DNA of 64,000 nt from Leifsonia virtsii (lineage in GTDB: Bacteria > Actinomycetota > Actinomycetes > Actinomycetales > Microbacteriaceae). The stretch lies in assembly GCF_030433675.1 (NCBI RefSeq), contig NZ_JAROCB010000001.1, positions 62,001 to 126,000 of the forward strand, in the 5' to 3' direction. Position numbers and translations under genes: made by a program. Of the stretch, positions 17,686 through 24,846 are shown piece by piece. The notes under the pieces are model-generated. The model searched no databases, had not been told where the DNA came from, and worked only from the letters and a program-made list of their open reading frames with translations. The number at the start of each line of letters is the position of its first letter. Position 1 is the stretch's first letter.

Positions 17686-18333
17686 GTGGCCGGCACCCGT
17701 CCCTACCGTTCGACGCTGCGACAGGAGCACGCGCAGCAGACGCGCCGCCGCATCCTGGAGGCCGCGGCGTCGGTGTTCTCCGCCCGCGGCTACGCGAGCG
17801 CCTCGCTGGCCGACATCGCCGCGTCCGCCGGGGTGTCGGTCGAGAGCGTCAAGGTGCACGGCCCGAAACGAGCGCTGCTGCTCGCCGCCTTCGAGCTGAC
17901 CTTCGGCGGGGAGGCGGGCGAGTCGTCGCTCACCGAGCGTCCCGAGATCGCGGCGATCGCATCCCTCGACGACCCCGACCGCATGCTCGCCGAGCTGGTG
18001 CCGTTCATCGCGGCCGCCAACGCCCGCACGTCCGGGCTCTGGGCGACCTTCACGGCGGCCGCGCGCGACGACACGGAGGTCGGTGCGGTGCTCGCCGCCC
18101 TGCTCGGCCGCCGCCACGCCGACTACGCGGCGATGGTCGCGCTGCTGGGGGAGCGCGGCCTCCCGTCGATCGCCCGGCTCGACGAGGGCGGCCGGCGCGA
18201 ACTCGCCGACGCGCTCTCGTTCGTCATGTCGCCGGAGGGTCACCAACAGCTCGTGGGCGAGAGCGGCTGGAGCGACGAGCGCTACACGAGCTGGCTCCTG
18301 GAGGCCGTGCGCACGCTCATCGCGGCGGCGTGA
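17686..18333 (+). CDS. TetR-family regulator, probable repressor of the adjacent glycosyltransferase
   Basis: A 215-aa one-component repressor. The N-terminal helix-turn-helix is clear (RRRILEAAASVFSARGYASASLADIAASAGVSVESVKVHGPKRALLLAAF, residues about 20-70, read in parts); the rest is the all-helical ligand/dimer domain. GTG start lies within a 71-bp region shared with the divergent MGT gene, with AAGG 9 nt upstream. The C-terminal domain resembles no ligand-specific subfamily that can be named. Context suggests it senses the compound that its neighbour glycosylates. Confidence 0.88.
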   Translation: MAGTRPYRSTLRQEHAQQTRRRILEAAASVFSARGYASASLADIAASAGVSVESVKVHGPKRALLLAAFELTFGGEAGESSLTERPEIAAIASLDDPDRMLAELVPFIAAANARTSGLWATFTAAARDDTEVGAVLAALLGRRHADYAAMVALLGERGLPSIARLDEGGRRELADALSFVMSPEGHQQLVGESGWSDERYTSWLLEAVRTLIAAA

Positions 18334-18339
18334 GTCTCC

Positions 18340-18690
18340 TCACGGCAGCCGGTGCGGCGCCGACGGGATGAGGCCGAGCGGGGCGACCCACGTCGCGTCG
18401 CCCTCGGTGTTGAGCGCGTAGCACTGCCATCCGGGGCCGAGCGGGCCGAACAGCTCGAAGCGCGCGGAGGCTCCCGTCGACTCCGGCTCGTAGTGGCGGC
18501 TGTAGACGCCGCAGGTGTAGTCCGCCGTCTGCGTCTGGATGCTGACGGTGAGCAGGACGCCGGGCAACACGAGCGCGGTGAGGGCGACGAACACGAAGAC
18601 GCGGCTGGCGACCGTCATCGTGCGCCCGCGCAGGGGCCGCTCATCCTGCGGCTCGTACCCTGCCAGCTCCGGGTGGTCCTCGTAGCTCAC
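18340..18690 (-). CDS. Small membrane protein of unknown function
   Basis: A 116-aa protein, not assigned to a family. The GTG at 18690 (SYEDHPELAGYEPQDERPL) follows GGTGGG; an upstream ATG in frame lies inside the gnd terminator hairpin and is unlikely. One membrane segment is visible (VFVFVALTALVLPGVLLTVSI, about residues 28-48, TM read loosely), followed by an exported domain with two cysteines in DYTCGVYS and GWQCYAL that could form a disulfide, and a proline-rich tail. It is convergent with tetR, with stops 6 bp apart, and lies downstream of gnd. Probably lineage-specific. Confidence 0.7.
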   Translation of the reverse strand: MSYEDHPELAGYEPQDERPLRGRTMTVASRVFVFVALTALVLPGVLLTVSIQTQTADYTCGVYSRHYEPESTGASARFELFGPLGPGWQCYALNTEGDATWVAPLGLIPSAPHRLP

Positions 18691-18717
18691 CCCACCATCC
18701 TCTCTCTCCCCGGCCGT

Positions 18718-18775
18718 CGAGTACACAAGAAGTGCACGCCGATCGGGTGATCGGCGTGCACTCTTCGTGTACTCG
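18718..18775. terminator. Long hairpin downstream of gnd
   Basis: Arms 18721-18744 and 18749-18772 pair at 21 of 24 positions around a GGGT loop, and the pairing extends outward to CGAGTACAC/GTGTACTCG. It sits 15 bp after the gnd stop on the minus strand and before the next minus-strand gene. It lacks a U-tract, as is usual in high-GC actinobacteria. Confidence 0.75.
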
Positions 18776-18790
18776 GCGGTGGGCGGAGGG

Positions 18791-20248
18791 TCAGTGCGAG
18801 GAGCCCTCGGTCTCGATCTCGGTGCGGTCGCCCGACCACAGGGTGTGGAAGACGCCGTCCTTGTCGACGCGCTTGTAGGTGTGCGCGCCGAAGAAGTCGC
18901 GCTGGCCCTGCACGAGCGCGGCGGGGAGGCGCTTCACGGCGAGCGAGTCGTAGTACGACAGCGCGGCGCCGAAGCCGGGGACCGGGACGCCGGAGAGCGC
19001 CGCGGTCGCCACGATGCGGCGCCAGGCGGCCTCGCCCTCGCGCACGGCGTCAGCGAAGTACGGCGCCTCGAGCAGCGTCGCGATGTCGGGGTTCTCGTCG
19101 TACGCGTCGGCGATGCGGTTGAGGAACTGCGCGCGGATGATGCAGCCGCCGCGCCAGATCTTGGCGATGCGGTCCTTGTGGATGTCCCAGCCGTACTTCT
19201 CCGCGCCCGCGATGATCGCGTCGAAGCCCTGCGCGTACGCGACGACCTTCGAGGCGTACAGCGCCTTCGACACGTCGTCGGCGAACGCCTGCACGTCCGC
19301 CGCCTTCTGCACCTCCGGGCGCGACTGGACGGTCGCCTGCACGGCCGCGCGCTGGTTCGGCTTCGACGACACGGCGCGGGCGAAGACCGCCTCCGCGATA
19401 CCGCCGACCGGCACGCCGAGGTCGAGCGCGTTCTGCACGGTCCAGACGCCGGTGCCCTTCGAGCCCGCCTGGTCGAGCACGATGTCGATGAACGGCTTGC
19501 CGGTCTCCGCATCCACCTGGCGGAGCACCTCGGCGGTGATCTCGATCAGGTACGACTCCAGGTAGCCGTTGTTCCACTCGGCGAACACATCGGCGATCTG
19601 CGCGGGCTCGAGGCCGCCGACCGTGCGCAGCAGGTCGTACGCCTCGGCGATGAGCTGCATGTCGGCGTACTCGATGCCGTTGTGGATCATCTTCACGAAG
19701 TGGCCGGCGCCGTCGGTGCCGACGTGGGTCACGCACGGCTCGCCCTCGGCGACTGCGGCGATCGACTCCAGGATCGGGCCCAGCGTCTCGTACGACTCGG
19801 CCGAGCCGCCCGGCATGATCGACGGGCCGTTCAGCGCGCCCTCCTCGCCGCCGGAGATGCCGGCGCCGACGAAGTGGATGCCGGTCGGCGCGATGCGCTT
19901 CTCCCGCGCGATCGTGTCGTGGAAGTTCGCGTTCCCGCCGTCGACGATGATGTCTCCCGGCTCGAACCGCTCGACCAGCTGGTCGATCACGGCGTCCGTG
20001 CCCGCACCGGCCTGGACCATGATGATCGCCGTGCGCGGCTTCGACAGCGACGCGACGAAGTCGTCGATCTCCTCGGAGCCGACGAAGCCGGCCTCCGGGT
20101 GGGCCTTCATCAGGTCTTCCGTGCGCGCGAAGGTGCGGTTGTACACCGCCACCGTGTTGCCCTCGCGCGAGGCGAGGTTGCGGGCGAGGTTCGACCCCAT
20201 CACCGCGAGTCCGACGACTCCGATGTTGGCGGTTGCTTCCTGTGACAC
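18791..20248 (-). CDS. gnd: 6-phosphogluconate dehydrogenase, decarboxylating (NADP+)
   Basis: Oxidatively decarboxylates 6-phosphogluconate to ribulose-5-phosphate, the second NADPH-producing step of the pentose phosphate pathway. The 485-aa length is that of the long form (E. coli/human type). Visible: NADP Rossmann motif GLAVMGSNLARNLA near residue 13, FVGAGISGGEEGALNGPSIMPGG (substrate loop, residues about 128-150), and the catalytic lysine region GHFVKMIHNGIEY. GTG start is chosen because AAGGAG lies 7 nt upstream. It is divergent from gluconokinase, whose product is its substrate. Confidence 0.96.
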   Translation of the reverse strand: MSQEATANIGVVGLAVMGSNLARNLASREGNTVAVYNRTFARTEDLMKAHPEAGFVGSEEIDDFVASLSKPRTAIIMVQAGAGTDAVIDQLVERFEPGDIIVDGGNANFHDTIAREKRIAPTGIHFVGAGISGGEEGALNGPSIMPGGSAESYETLGPILESIAAVAEGEPCVTHVGTDGAGHFVKMIHNGIEYADMQLIAEAYDLLRTVGGLEPAQIADVFAEWNNGYLESYLIEITAEVLRQVDAETGKPFIDIVLDQAGSKGTGVWTVQNALDLGVPVGGIAEAVFARAVSSKPNQRAAVQATVQSRPEVQKAADVQAFADDVSKALYASKVVAYAQGFDAIIAGAEKYGWDIHKDRIAKIWRGGCIIRAQFLNRIADAYDENPDIATLLEAPYFADAVREGEAAWRRIVATAALSGVPVPGFGAALSYYDSLAVKRLPAALVQGQRDFFGAHTYKRVDKDGVFHTLWSGDRTEIETEGSSH

Positions 20249-20438
20249 GTGATGCTCCTTCGTGGTGCCGCGGCAGCCGGGAGGCCGTCCGCCGCGACGG
20301 GTGTGGTCCGGGGTCAGCTCTCTTAGCTGGTGGCAAGAATCGAGCAGTGCCTCCCAGCGTAGCGCGGCCGGGCGGGCGTCGAGTCGCGCGGCCGCGATCG
20401 GGGGATACTGTCCTGACGGCCCGAGTGGAGGAGACGGT

Positions 20439-20942
20439 GTGCGGCGACCGCAGGTGGTGGTGATGGGCGTGTCCGGCTCCGGCAAGAGCACGGTCGGCGA
20501 GCAGGTCGCTGAGCTCCTCGGTGTTCCGTTCGTCGACGGGGATGCGCTGCATCCGGCCGCGAATGTGGCCAAGATGGCGTCCGGCGTCCCGCTGACGGAC
20601 GACGACCGCATCCCGTGGCTGCGTGCCGTCGGCCGTGCGCTCGCCGAGACCTCGCCGGAGGGCGCGGTGGTCGCGTGCTCGGCGCTGAAGCGCTCCTACC
20701 GCGACCTGATCCGCTCCGAGGCGCCGGATGCGCTGTTCGCCGAGCTCGACGGCGACCGGGCGCTGCTCGCTGCCCGGATGGCTGCGCGGCCGGGGCACTT
20801 CATGCCGGTGTCGCTGCTCGACTCGCAGCTGGCGACGCTGGAGCCGCTGCAGCCCGAGGAGCACGGCCTGCGCCTCGACGTCTCGCGGTCGCCTGCCGAG
20901 CTTGCGGACGCGATCGCGGGGGCGGTCCGGGCGGCCGCCTAG
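20439..20942 (+). CDS. gntK: Gluconokinase (thermoresistant GntK type)
   Basis: Phosphorylates gluconate to 6-phosphogluconate, feeding the divergent Gnd. The 167-aa P-loop kinase has Walker A GVSGSGKST near residue 10-18, DGDALHP and the DDDRIPWL motif of the family, and CSALKRSYRDLIR near 90. GTG at 20439 is chosen for GGAGGAG 6 nt upstream and because it starts right before the P-loop strand; the longer upstream reading frame crosses the gnd promoter region. No gluconate permease is in the window. The stop overlaps that of the convergent marR gene. Confidence 0.93.
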   Translation: MRRPQVVVMGVSGSGKSTVGEQVAELLGVPFVDGDALHPAANVAKMASGVPLTDDDRIPWLRAVGRALAETSPEGAVVACSALKRSYRDLIRSEAPDALFAELDGDRALLAARMAARPGHFMPVSLLDSQLATLEPLQPEEHGLRLDVSRSPAELADAIAGAVRAAA

Positions 20943-21403
20943 TCCGCGTCGCGCCCGGCGGCGAGCGTCGCCAGCTGTGCGGCGAAGGCGGCGGCGTCCA
21001 CCCCGTCGAAGAACGCCGCGTCGGCCGCCTCGACGTCCGCGGTGGCGCGCCGGGCGGCGGCCGCGCCGTCCGGGGTGGCGCGCAGCACCCTGGCCCGCCC
21101 GTCGGTGGGATGCGGCAGTCGCTCGACCAGCCCGGCCCGTTCCAGCGTCCGCAGCACCTGCGAGGTCATCATCGGATCGGTCGCGGCGAAGGCGGCGAGG
21201 TCGACCTGCGTGACGAGGCGCTCCGGCTCCCGGTCGCCCAGCCAGGTGAGGGAGGCGAGCAGCACGTACTGCACGTGCGTGAGCTCGTGCGGCGCGAGAG
21301 CGGCGCGCATCGCCGCCTGCCAGCGGTTGGTCACCCGCCAGAGCAGCAGGCCGGGGCTCTGCGATGCGGCCGGGAACCGGCTGCCGAGGCCGGCCTCAGG
21401 CAT
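20939..21403 (-). CDS. MarR-family regulator, operon with SRPBCC gene
   Basis: A 154-aa winged-helix protein. The core reads LTHVQYVLLASLTWL, VTQVDLAAFAATDPMMTSQVLRTLERAGLVERL (recognition helix) and the wing HPTDGRARVLRATPDG. ATG at 21403 overlaps the last 8 bp of the upstream SRPBCC gene, so both are co-transcribed and translationally coupled. A 14-bp perfect palindrome in the operon promoter is a likely autoregulatory site. The pair may sense and bind the same hydrophobic ligand, but this is inference. Confidence 0.88.
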   Translation of the reverse strand: MPEAGLGSRFPAASQSPGLLLWRVTNRWQAAMRAALAPHELTHVQYVLLASLTWLGDREPERLVTQVDLAAFAATDPMMTSQVLRTLERAGLVERLPHPTDGRARVLRATPDGAAAARRATADVEAADAAFFDGVDAAAFAAQLATLAAGRDAD

Positions 21404-21830
21404 GCGCCGCCGCCCGCTCCTCTGCTGACCGCAGCAGCTCGGCCATGGCGACGGGGAAGTCGCCGGCGATCTGCGGGCCGAGTTCCGGGCCGACCGCATC
21501 GGCACCCTCTCCGTCGATCTCGAGCGTGTGCGTGACGCTCGTGCCACCGTCGGGCGTCGCCGTGAGGGTGTGGCGGAACGTCAGGGCCAGCTCGCCGAAG
21601 ACCGTGCGGTCGGCGTACACGCGATCTGGCTCCAGCTCGACGATGGTGGACGTCATGGCCTCCTGACCCTGCGGCGTCACGGTGACCTCGGTGCCGACCG
21701 CGAACGGACCGTGCAGCTCGAACGCGTCGCTCGCGGGACCGAGTGGGATGCCGCTGTGCAGATCGCGGAGCGCCGACCAGACGGCGGCGGGGGGAGCGGT
21801 GGTGGTGGCGGTGTGGTCGGTGGTCCACAT
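21396..21830 (-). CDS. SRPBCC (START-like) family protein
   Basis: A 144-aa protein with the helix-grip pattern of polyketide-cyclase/START-like ligand-binding proteins: an N-terminal strand TTDHTATTTAPPAAVWSALRDL, a run of antiparallel strands (FAVGTEVTVTPQG, TSTIVELEPDRVYADRT, ALTFRHTLTATPDGGTSVTHTLEIDG), then a long C-terminal helix (FPVAMAELLRSAEERAAAHA). It probably binds a small hydrophobic ligand; no catalytic residue can be assigned. First gene of a two-gene operon with marR. Start ATG at 21830 lies 24 bp from the operator palindrome. Confidence 0.82.
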   Translation of the reverse strand: MWTTDHTATTTAPPAAVWSALRDLHSGIPLGPASDAFELHGPFAVGTEVTVTPQGQEAMTSTIVELEPDRVYADRTVFGELALTFRHTLTATPDGGTSVTHTLEIDGEGADAVGPELGPQIAGDFPVAMAELLRSAEERAAAHA

Positions 21831-21854
21831 GGGGTGATCCTCTCGATAGATTTA

Positions 21855-21895
21855 CTAAGCGCGCTTAGCTTATTCCGATCGGGTAGACTCGTCAA
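21855..21895 (-). promoter_or_regulatory. Promoter and MarR operator palindrome of the SRPBCC-marR operon
   Basis: On the minus strand TTGACG (21890-21895), a 17-bp spacer and TAAGCT (21867-21872) form the promoter. The perfect 14-bp palindrome CTAAGCGCGCTTAG (21855-21868) touches the -10 and covers the expected transcription start, as MarR operators do. A divergent TAGACT (21884-21889) may serve rplY, so the two units may share this region. Confidence 0.62.
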
Positions 21896-22057
21896 GAACT
21901 TCGGCGAGGGATGCTCCCACAGCATCCGTGATCGACGCGGTGGAGCAGGCTACGCAGTCTTTCCTCGCGCACTTCGATGCGTTCGAGTCGAACAACACCA
22001 ACACTGCGGGCCTCGCGGCTCGCCCGACAGCCGGCCCCGCGCCGGCGAGGAGACACC

Positions 22058-22681
22058 ATGGCTACGGAAGAGTCCAACAAGGTCAGCGCTGAGAAGCGCG
22101 ACAGCTTCGGCAAGGGTGCGGCGCGCAAGATCCGCGCCGTCGGCAAGATCCCGGCGGTCATCTACGGCCACGGCACCGACCCCGTCCACGTGACCCTGCC
22201 GGGCCACCAGGTCTCGCTGCTGCTGCGCAAGGCGAACGCGGTGCTCGACCTCGACATCGAGGGCGCCTCGCAGCTCACGCTGGTCAAGGACGTGCAGAAG
22301 GACCCGGTGTCGCAGATCATCGAGCACCTCGACCTCGTCGTCATCAAGCGCGGCGAGAAGGTCACCGTCGAGGTCCCGGTCCACGTCGAGGGCGAGCCGT
22401 TCTCCGGCACCATCGCCGTGCTCGACATCCCGACGCTGAAGCTCGACGTCGAGGCCACCCACATCCCGGAGCGCATCGTCATCGACGTGACGGACGCCGA
22501 GGAGGGCACCCAGTACCACGCGAAGGACTTCGCCCTTCCGGCCGGCGCCACCCTCGCCGAGGACGAGGACCTCCTCATCCTCAACATCGTCGTCCCGGCC
22601 GCCGCGCGCGCCGAGGACGAGGAGACCGAGGCTGCGGAGGAGGCCGCTGAGGCCGAGGCCGCCGAGAGCGCCGCGGAGTAA
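22058..22681 (+). CDS. rplY: 50S ribosomal protein L25 (general stress protein Ctc type)
   Basis: Binds 5S rRNA in the large subunit. The 207-aa long form has an N-terminal L25 domain (SAEKRDSFGKGAARKIRAVGKIPAVIYGHG, read in parts) and a C-terminal TL5/Ctc beta domain, then an acidic Ala/Glu tail of about 25 residues (EDEETEAAEEAAEAEAAE) typical of actinobacteria. ATG at 22058 follows GGCGAGGAG by 5-6 nt. The leader from the nearest promoter-like hexamer is about 160 nt and contains a short hairpin (GATGCTCCC...); no known riboswitch motif was recognised. pth follows after 8 bp. Confidence 0.95.
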   Translation: MATEESNKVSAEKRDSFGKGAARKIRAVGKIPAVIYGHGTDPVHVTLPGHQVSLLLRKANAVLDLDIEGASQLTLVKDVQKDPVSQIIEHLDLVVIKRGEKVTVEVPVHVEGEPFSGTIAVLDIPTLKLDVEATHIPERIVIDVTDAEEGTQYHAKDFALPAGATLAEDEDLLILNIVVPAAARAEDEETEAAEEAAEAEAAESAAE

Positions 22682-22689
22682 CTCTCCCG

Positions 22690-23268
22690 ATGGAGACGCC
22701 CTGGCTCGTGGTCGGGCTCGGAAACCCCGGGCCCGGCTACGCGGCCACCCGTCACAACGTGGGTCAGATGGTGCTCGATGAGCTCGCCTCGCGCGGCGGT
22801 CTCACCTTCAAGACCCACAAGACGAACGCGACGGTCGCCGAGGGTCGGCTGACCCCCGGCGGCCCGCGGCTCGTCCTGGCCAAGCCCAACACGTACATGA
22901 ACGTGTCCGGCGGGCCCGTGTCGCAGCTGCTGCGCTTCTACTCGCTCGATCCCTCGCGCCTGATCGTGGTGCACGACGAGCTCGACATCCCCTTCGACAC
23001 CATCCGCCTGAAGCACGGCGGAGGGCACGGAGGGCACAACGGCGTCCGCGACGTGATCGCGGCGACCGGCAGCGGAGACTTCACCCGCGTCCGGGTCGGC
23101 GTCGGCCGCCCGCCCGGGTCGTCGGCCGCGGCCGACCACGTGCTCAAGGCGTTCTCCGCCGCCGAGCGCAAGAACCTCCCGATCCTCGTCTCCGACGCCG
23201 CCGACGCCGTCGAGGAGATCACCTCGGCCGGCCTCACCGCCGCCCAGAACCGCTTCCACGCCCGCTGA
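22690..23268 (+). CDS. pth: Peptidyl-tRNA hydrolase
   Basis: Cleaves peptidyl-tRNA released by stalled or abortive translation, recycling tRNA. The 192-aa protein has the N-terminal VVGLGNPGPGYAATRHNVGQMVLDEL (catalytic His of RHNVG near residue 20, read in parts), KPNTYMNVSGGPVSQLL, HDELDIPFDTIRLKHGGGHGGHNGVRDV, and FTRVRVGVGRPPG. Translationally close to rplY (8 bp), the usual actinobacterial pair. Its TGA faces the convergent DUF4190-like gene across a 20-bp tandem repeat. Confidence 0.96.
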   Translation: METPWLVVGLGNPGPGYAATRHNVGQMVLDELASRGGLTFKTHKTNATVAEGRLTPGGPRLVLAKPNTYMNVSGGPVSQLLRFYSLDPSRLIVVHDELDIPFDTIRLKHGGGHGGHNGVRDVIAATGSGDFTRVRVGVGRPPGSSAAADHVLKAFSAAERKNLPILVSDAADAVEEITSAGLTAAQNRFHAR

Positions 23269-23277
23269 CCCGCCGCG

Positions 23278-23357
23278 ATTCGTGCCGAATCGCTGCCGTT
23301 CGTCACGAGCGACCGCTATTCGTGACGAGCGAGCGCGATTCGTGACGGACGAGCGGG
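23278..23357. repeat. 20-bp tandem repeat, four units, between convergent genes
   Basis: Four head-to-tail 20-bp units begin at 23278, 23298, 23318 and 23338. Consensus is ATTCGTGACGAGCGAGCGCG; units 3 and 4 are closest, units 1 and 2 more diverged. Unit 2 carries TCGTCACGA, complementary to TCGTGACGA of unit 3, so a hairpin can form. The array fills nearly the whole gap from the pth stop to the DUF4190-like stop. Confidence 0.8.
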
Positions 23358-23954
23358 TCAGGCGGGCGGCAGCGTGGCGACCACGCACCCCACGTAGACG
23401 GCGAACGAGACGATCGGCGCCGCGACGGAGACGATGATCCCGACGATGCCGAGCGGCCGGCCGCGCTTGGTGGCGACCGCGACGATCCCGAGCACGAGCG
23501 CGAGGATGCCGAGCGCGGTGCCGATGAGGATCTGCGCTCCCATCAGGATGCCGATCGGCGCGATCGCCGCCGCCTGGTCCGCGGGCAGGTCGCTGGAGTT
23601 GTAGGAGAACCCGGACGCGCTGCGCGTCGCGAACGGACCGATCGAGACGCCGACGACGGCTGACGCGATCACCGAGAGCACGAACAGCGGGATGGCGATG
23701 AGCATCGACGTGAGCCCGAGCGCGCGCGAGCGCGGAGCCGGCTCGGGCGCGCCCCATCCGGTCGGCGCGGGCCCGTACTGCGGTGCCCCGTACTGGGGCG
23801 CTCCGTACTGCGGCGCCCCGTACTGCGGCGGGGCGTACTCCCCGTACTGGGGCGGCGCCGCCGGGGTGCCGGGTGCGTACGTCGGCGCCGGCTGGTAGCC
23901 CGGCGCAGGGGGCGGGAACGCCCCGTTCGGTGTCGTGCTGTTCGGGTCGGTCAC
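23358..23954 (-). CDS. DUF4190-like membrane protein with PQYGA repeats
   Basis: A 198-aa membrane protein of unknown function. Residues 1-75 are a cytoplasmic Pro/Gln/Tyr/Gly-rich tail with three tandem PQYGA units and a PQYGP; it is probably disordered. Residues about 85-198 hold three hydrophobic segments (MLIAIPLFVLSVIASAVVG, ILIGTALGILALVLGIVAV, IIVSVAAPIVSFAVYVGCV) with the small-residue, KRGRPLGI-type loop of DUF4190 proteins. GTG at 23954 follows AGAAGGGGG. Upstream open reading is antisense to the hydrolase start. The repeat tract could vary in length between strains. Confidence 0.78.
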   Translation of the reverse strand: MTDPNSTTPNGAFPPPAPGYQPAPTYAPGTPAAPPQYGEYAPPQYGAPQYGAPQYGAPQYGPAPTGWGAPEPAPRSRALGLTSMLIAIPLFVLSVIASAVVGVSIGPFATRSASGFSYNSSDLPADQAAAIAPIGILMGAQILIGTALGILALVLGIVAVATKRGRPLGIVGIIVSVAAPIVSFAVYVGCVVATLPPA

Positions 23955-24078
23955 GATTCCCCCTTCTCGGATCGGGCCGTCCGGCGCGCTTCTCACGCCG
24001 GTCGCACACCGGATGCTCAGCCAGAGCGTAGCGGAACCCCTGCTTCCGGTCAGCCGGGGCGCGTACCGTGAGCGGCAA

Positions 24079-24783
24079 ATGAAGCTGTACACGCGTGAGT
24101 GGGGCACCGGCGACCGATACGCCGTGCTGGTCCACGGAGTGATGTCCGACTCGCGCAACTGGCGCCGGGTCGGTCCGGTGCTGGCCGCCCGCGGCTACCA
24201 CGTGATCGCCGTCGATCTGCGGGGCCACGGGCACAGCCCGCGGGCCGACGAGTACACGGCCGAGCTGATGGCGCAGGACATCGTCGAGTCCGTGCCCGCG
24301 AATCCCGAACTGGTCATGGGCCACTCGCTGGGCGGTCTGACGGTCAGCCTGGCGATCGAGCGGCTGGGTGCGCAGCGGGTCGTCTACGTGGACCCCGCCT
24401 TCTCGTGCCCCGCGGCCAATTGGTTCCAGCGCATGCTCGCGCCGGCGTTCCTCCGCACCCTCGCCCGGCAGTCGGCCACGGCGATCGCGCGCCGCAATCC
24501 ACGCTGGGATCCGGCGGACGTGGCCATCGAGGTCGAGACCTTCCGTGTCTTCGACCGCGCCGTGCTGCCCGTCGTGCTCGCCCCGGCGGCGATGCGGGCC
24601 CCCGACACGATGACCGTCCCGTCGCTCGTCGTGCTCGCCGACAACTCCCAGCTCGTCAAGCCGCAGCTGGCGGAGCGCCTCCGTGAGGACGGCTACGAGG
24701 TGCGAGTCGTGCCCGGCTCCGGCCACGTCATCAACCGGGACGACCACGACGGCTTCATGCAGGCGCTCGAGGGCTGGATCTGA
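24079..24783 (+). CDS. Alpha/beta-hydrolase fold protein
   Basis: A 234-aa serine hydrolase. The oxyanion region VLVHGVMSDSRNWRRVG, the DLRGHGHSP loop, the nucleophile elbow GHSLGG (Ser near residue 82), and a C-terminal GSGHVIN histidine are visible; LADNSQL is in the place of the acid strand. The lid is short. Substrate is not predictable; esterase or lactonase is likely. The ATG at 24079 lies 9 nt after TACCGT with only GCGGC before it, so it is probably translated from a very short leader. It precedes mfd with a separate promoter. Confidence 0.83.
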   Translation: MKLYTREWGTGDRYAVLVHGVMSDSRNWRRVGPVLAARGYHVIAVDLRGHGHSPRADEYTAELMAQDIVESVPANPELVMGHSLGGLTVSLAIERLGAQRVVYVDPAFSCPAANWFQRMLAPAFLRTLARQSATAIARRNPRWDPADVAIEVETFRVFDRAVLPVVLAPAAMRAPDTMTVPSLVVLADNSQLVKPQLAERLREDGYEVRVVPGSGHVINRDDHDGFMQALEGWI

Positions 24784-24833
24784 GCCGGCGGGATCCGGAC
24801 GCGTCACCCCCTCGACCTGTCGGTGGTGCCACG

Positions 24834-24839
24834 TAGAAT
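24834..24839 (+). promoter_or_regulatory. -10 hexamer TAGAAT of mfd, leaderless GTG start
   Basis: TAGAAT ends 7 nt before GTG 24847; TCGACC lies 16 bp upstream as a -35. This decides the start: a GTG further upstream (24823) would precede the promoter. No Shine-Dalgarno is present. Confidence 0.6.
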
Positions 24840-24846
24840 CGACCGA

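Noticed and set aside
23278-23357. CRISPR array
   Set aside because: Units are 20 bp head to tail without spacers, and no cas genes are present.
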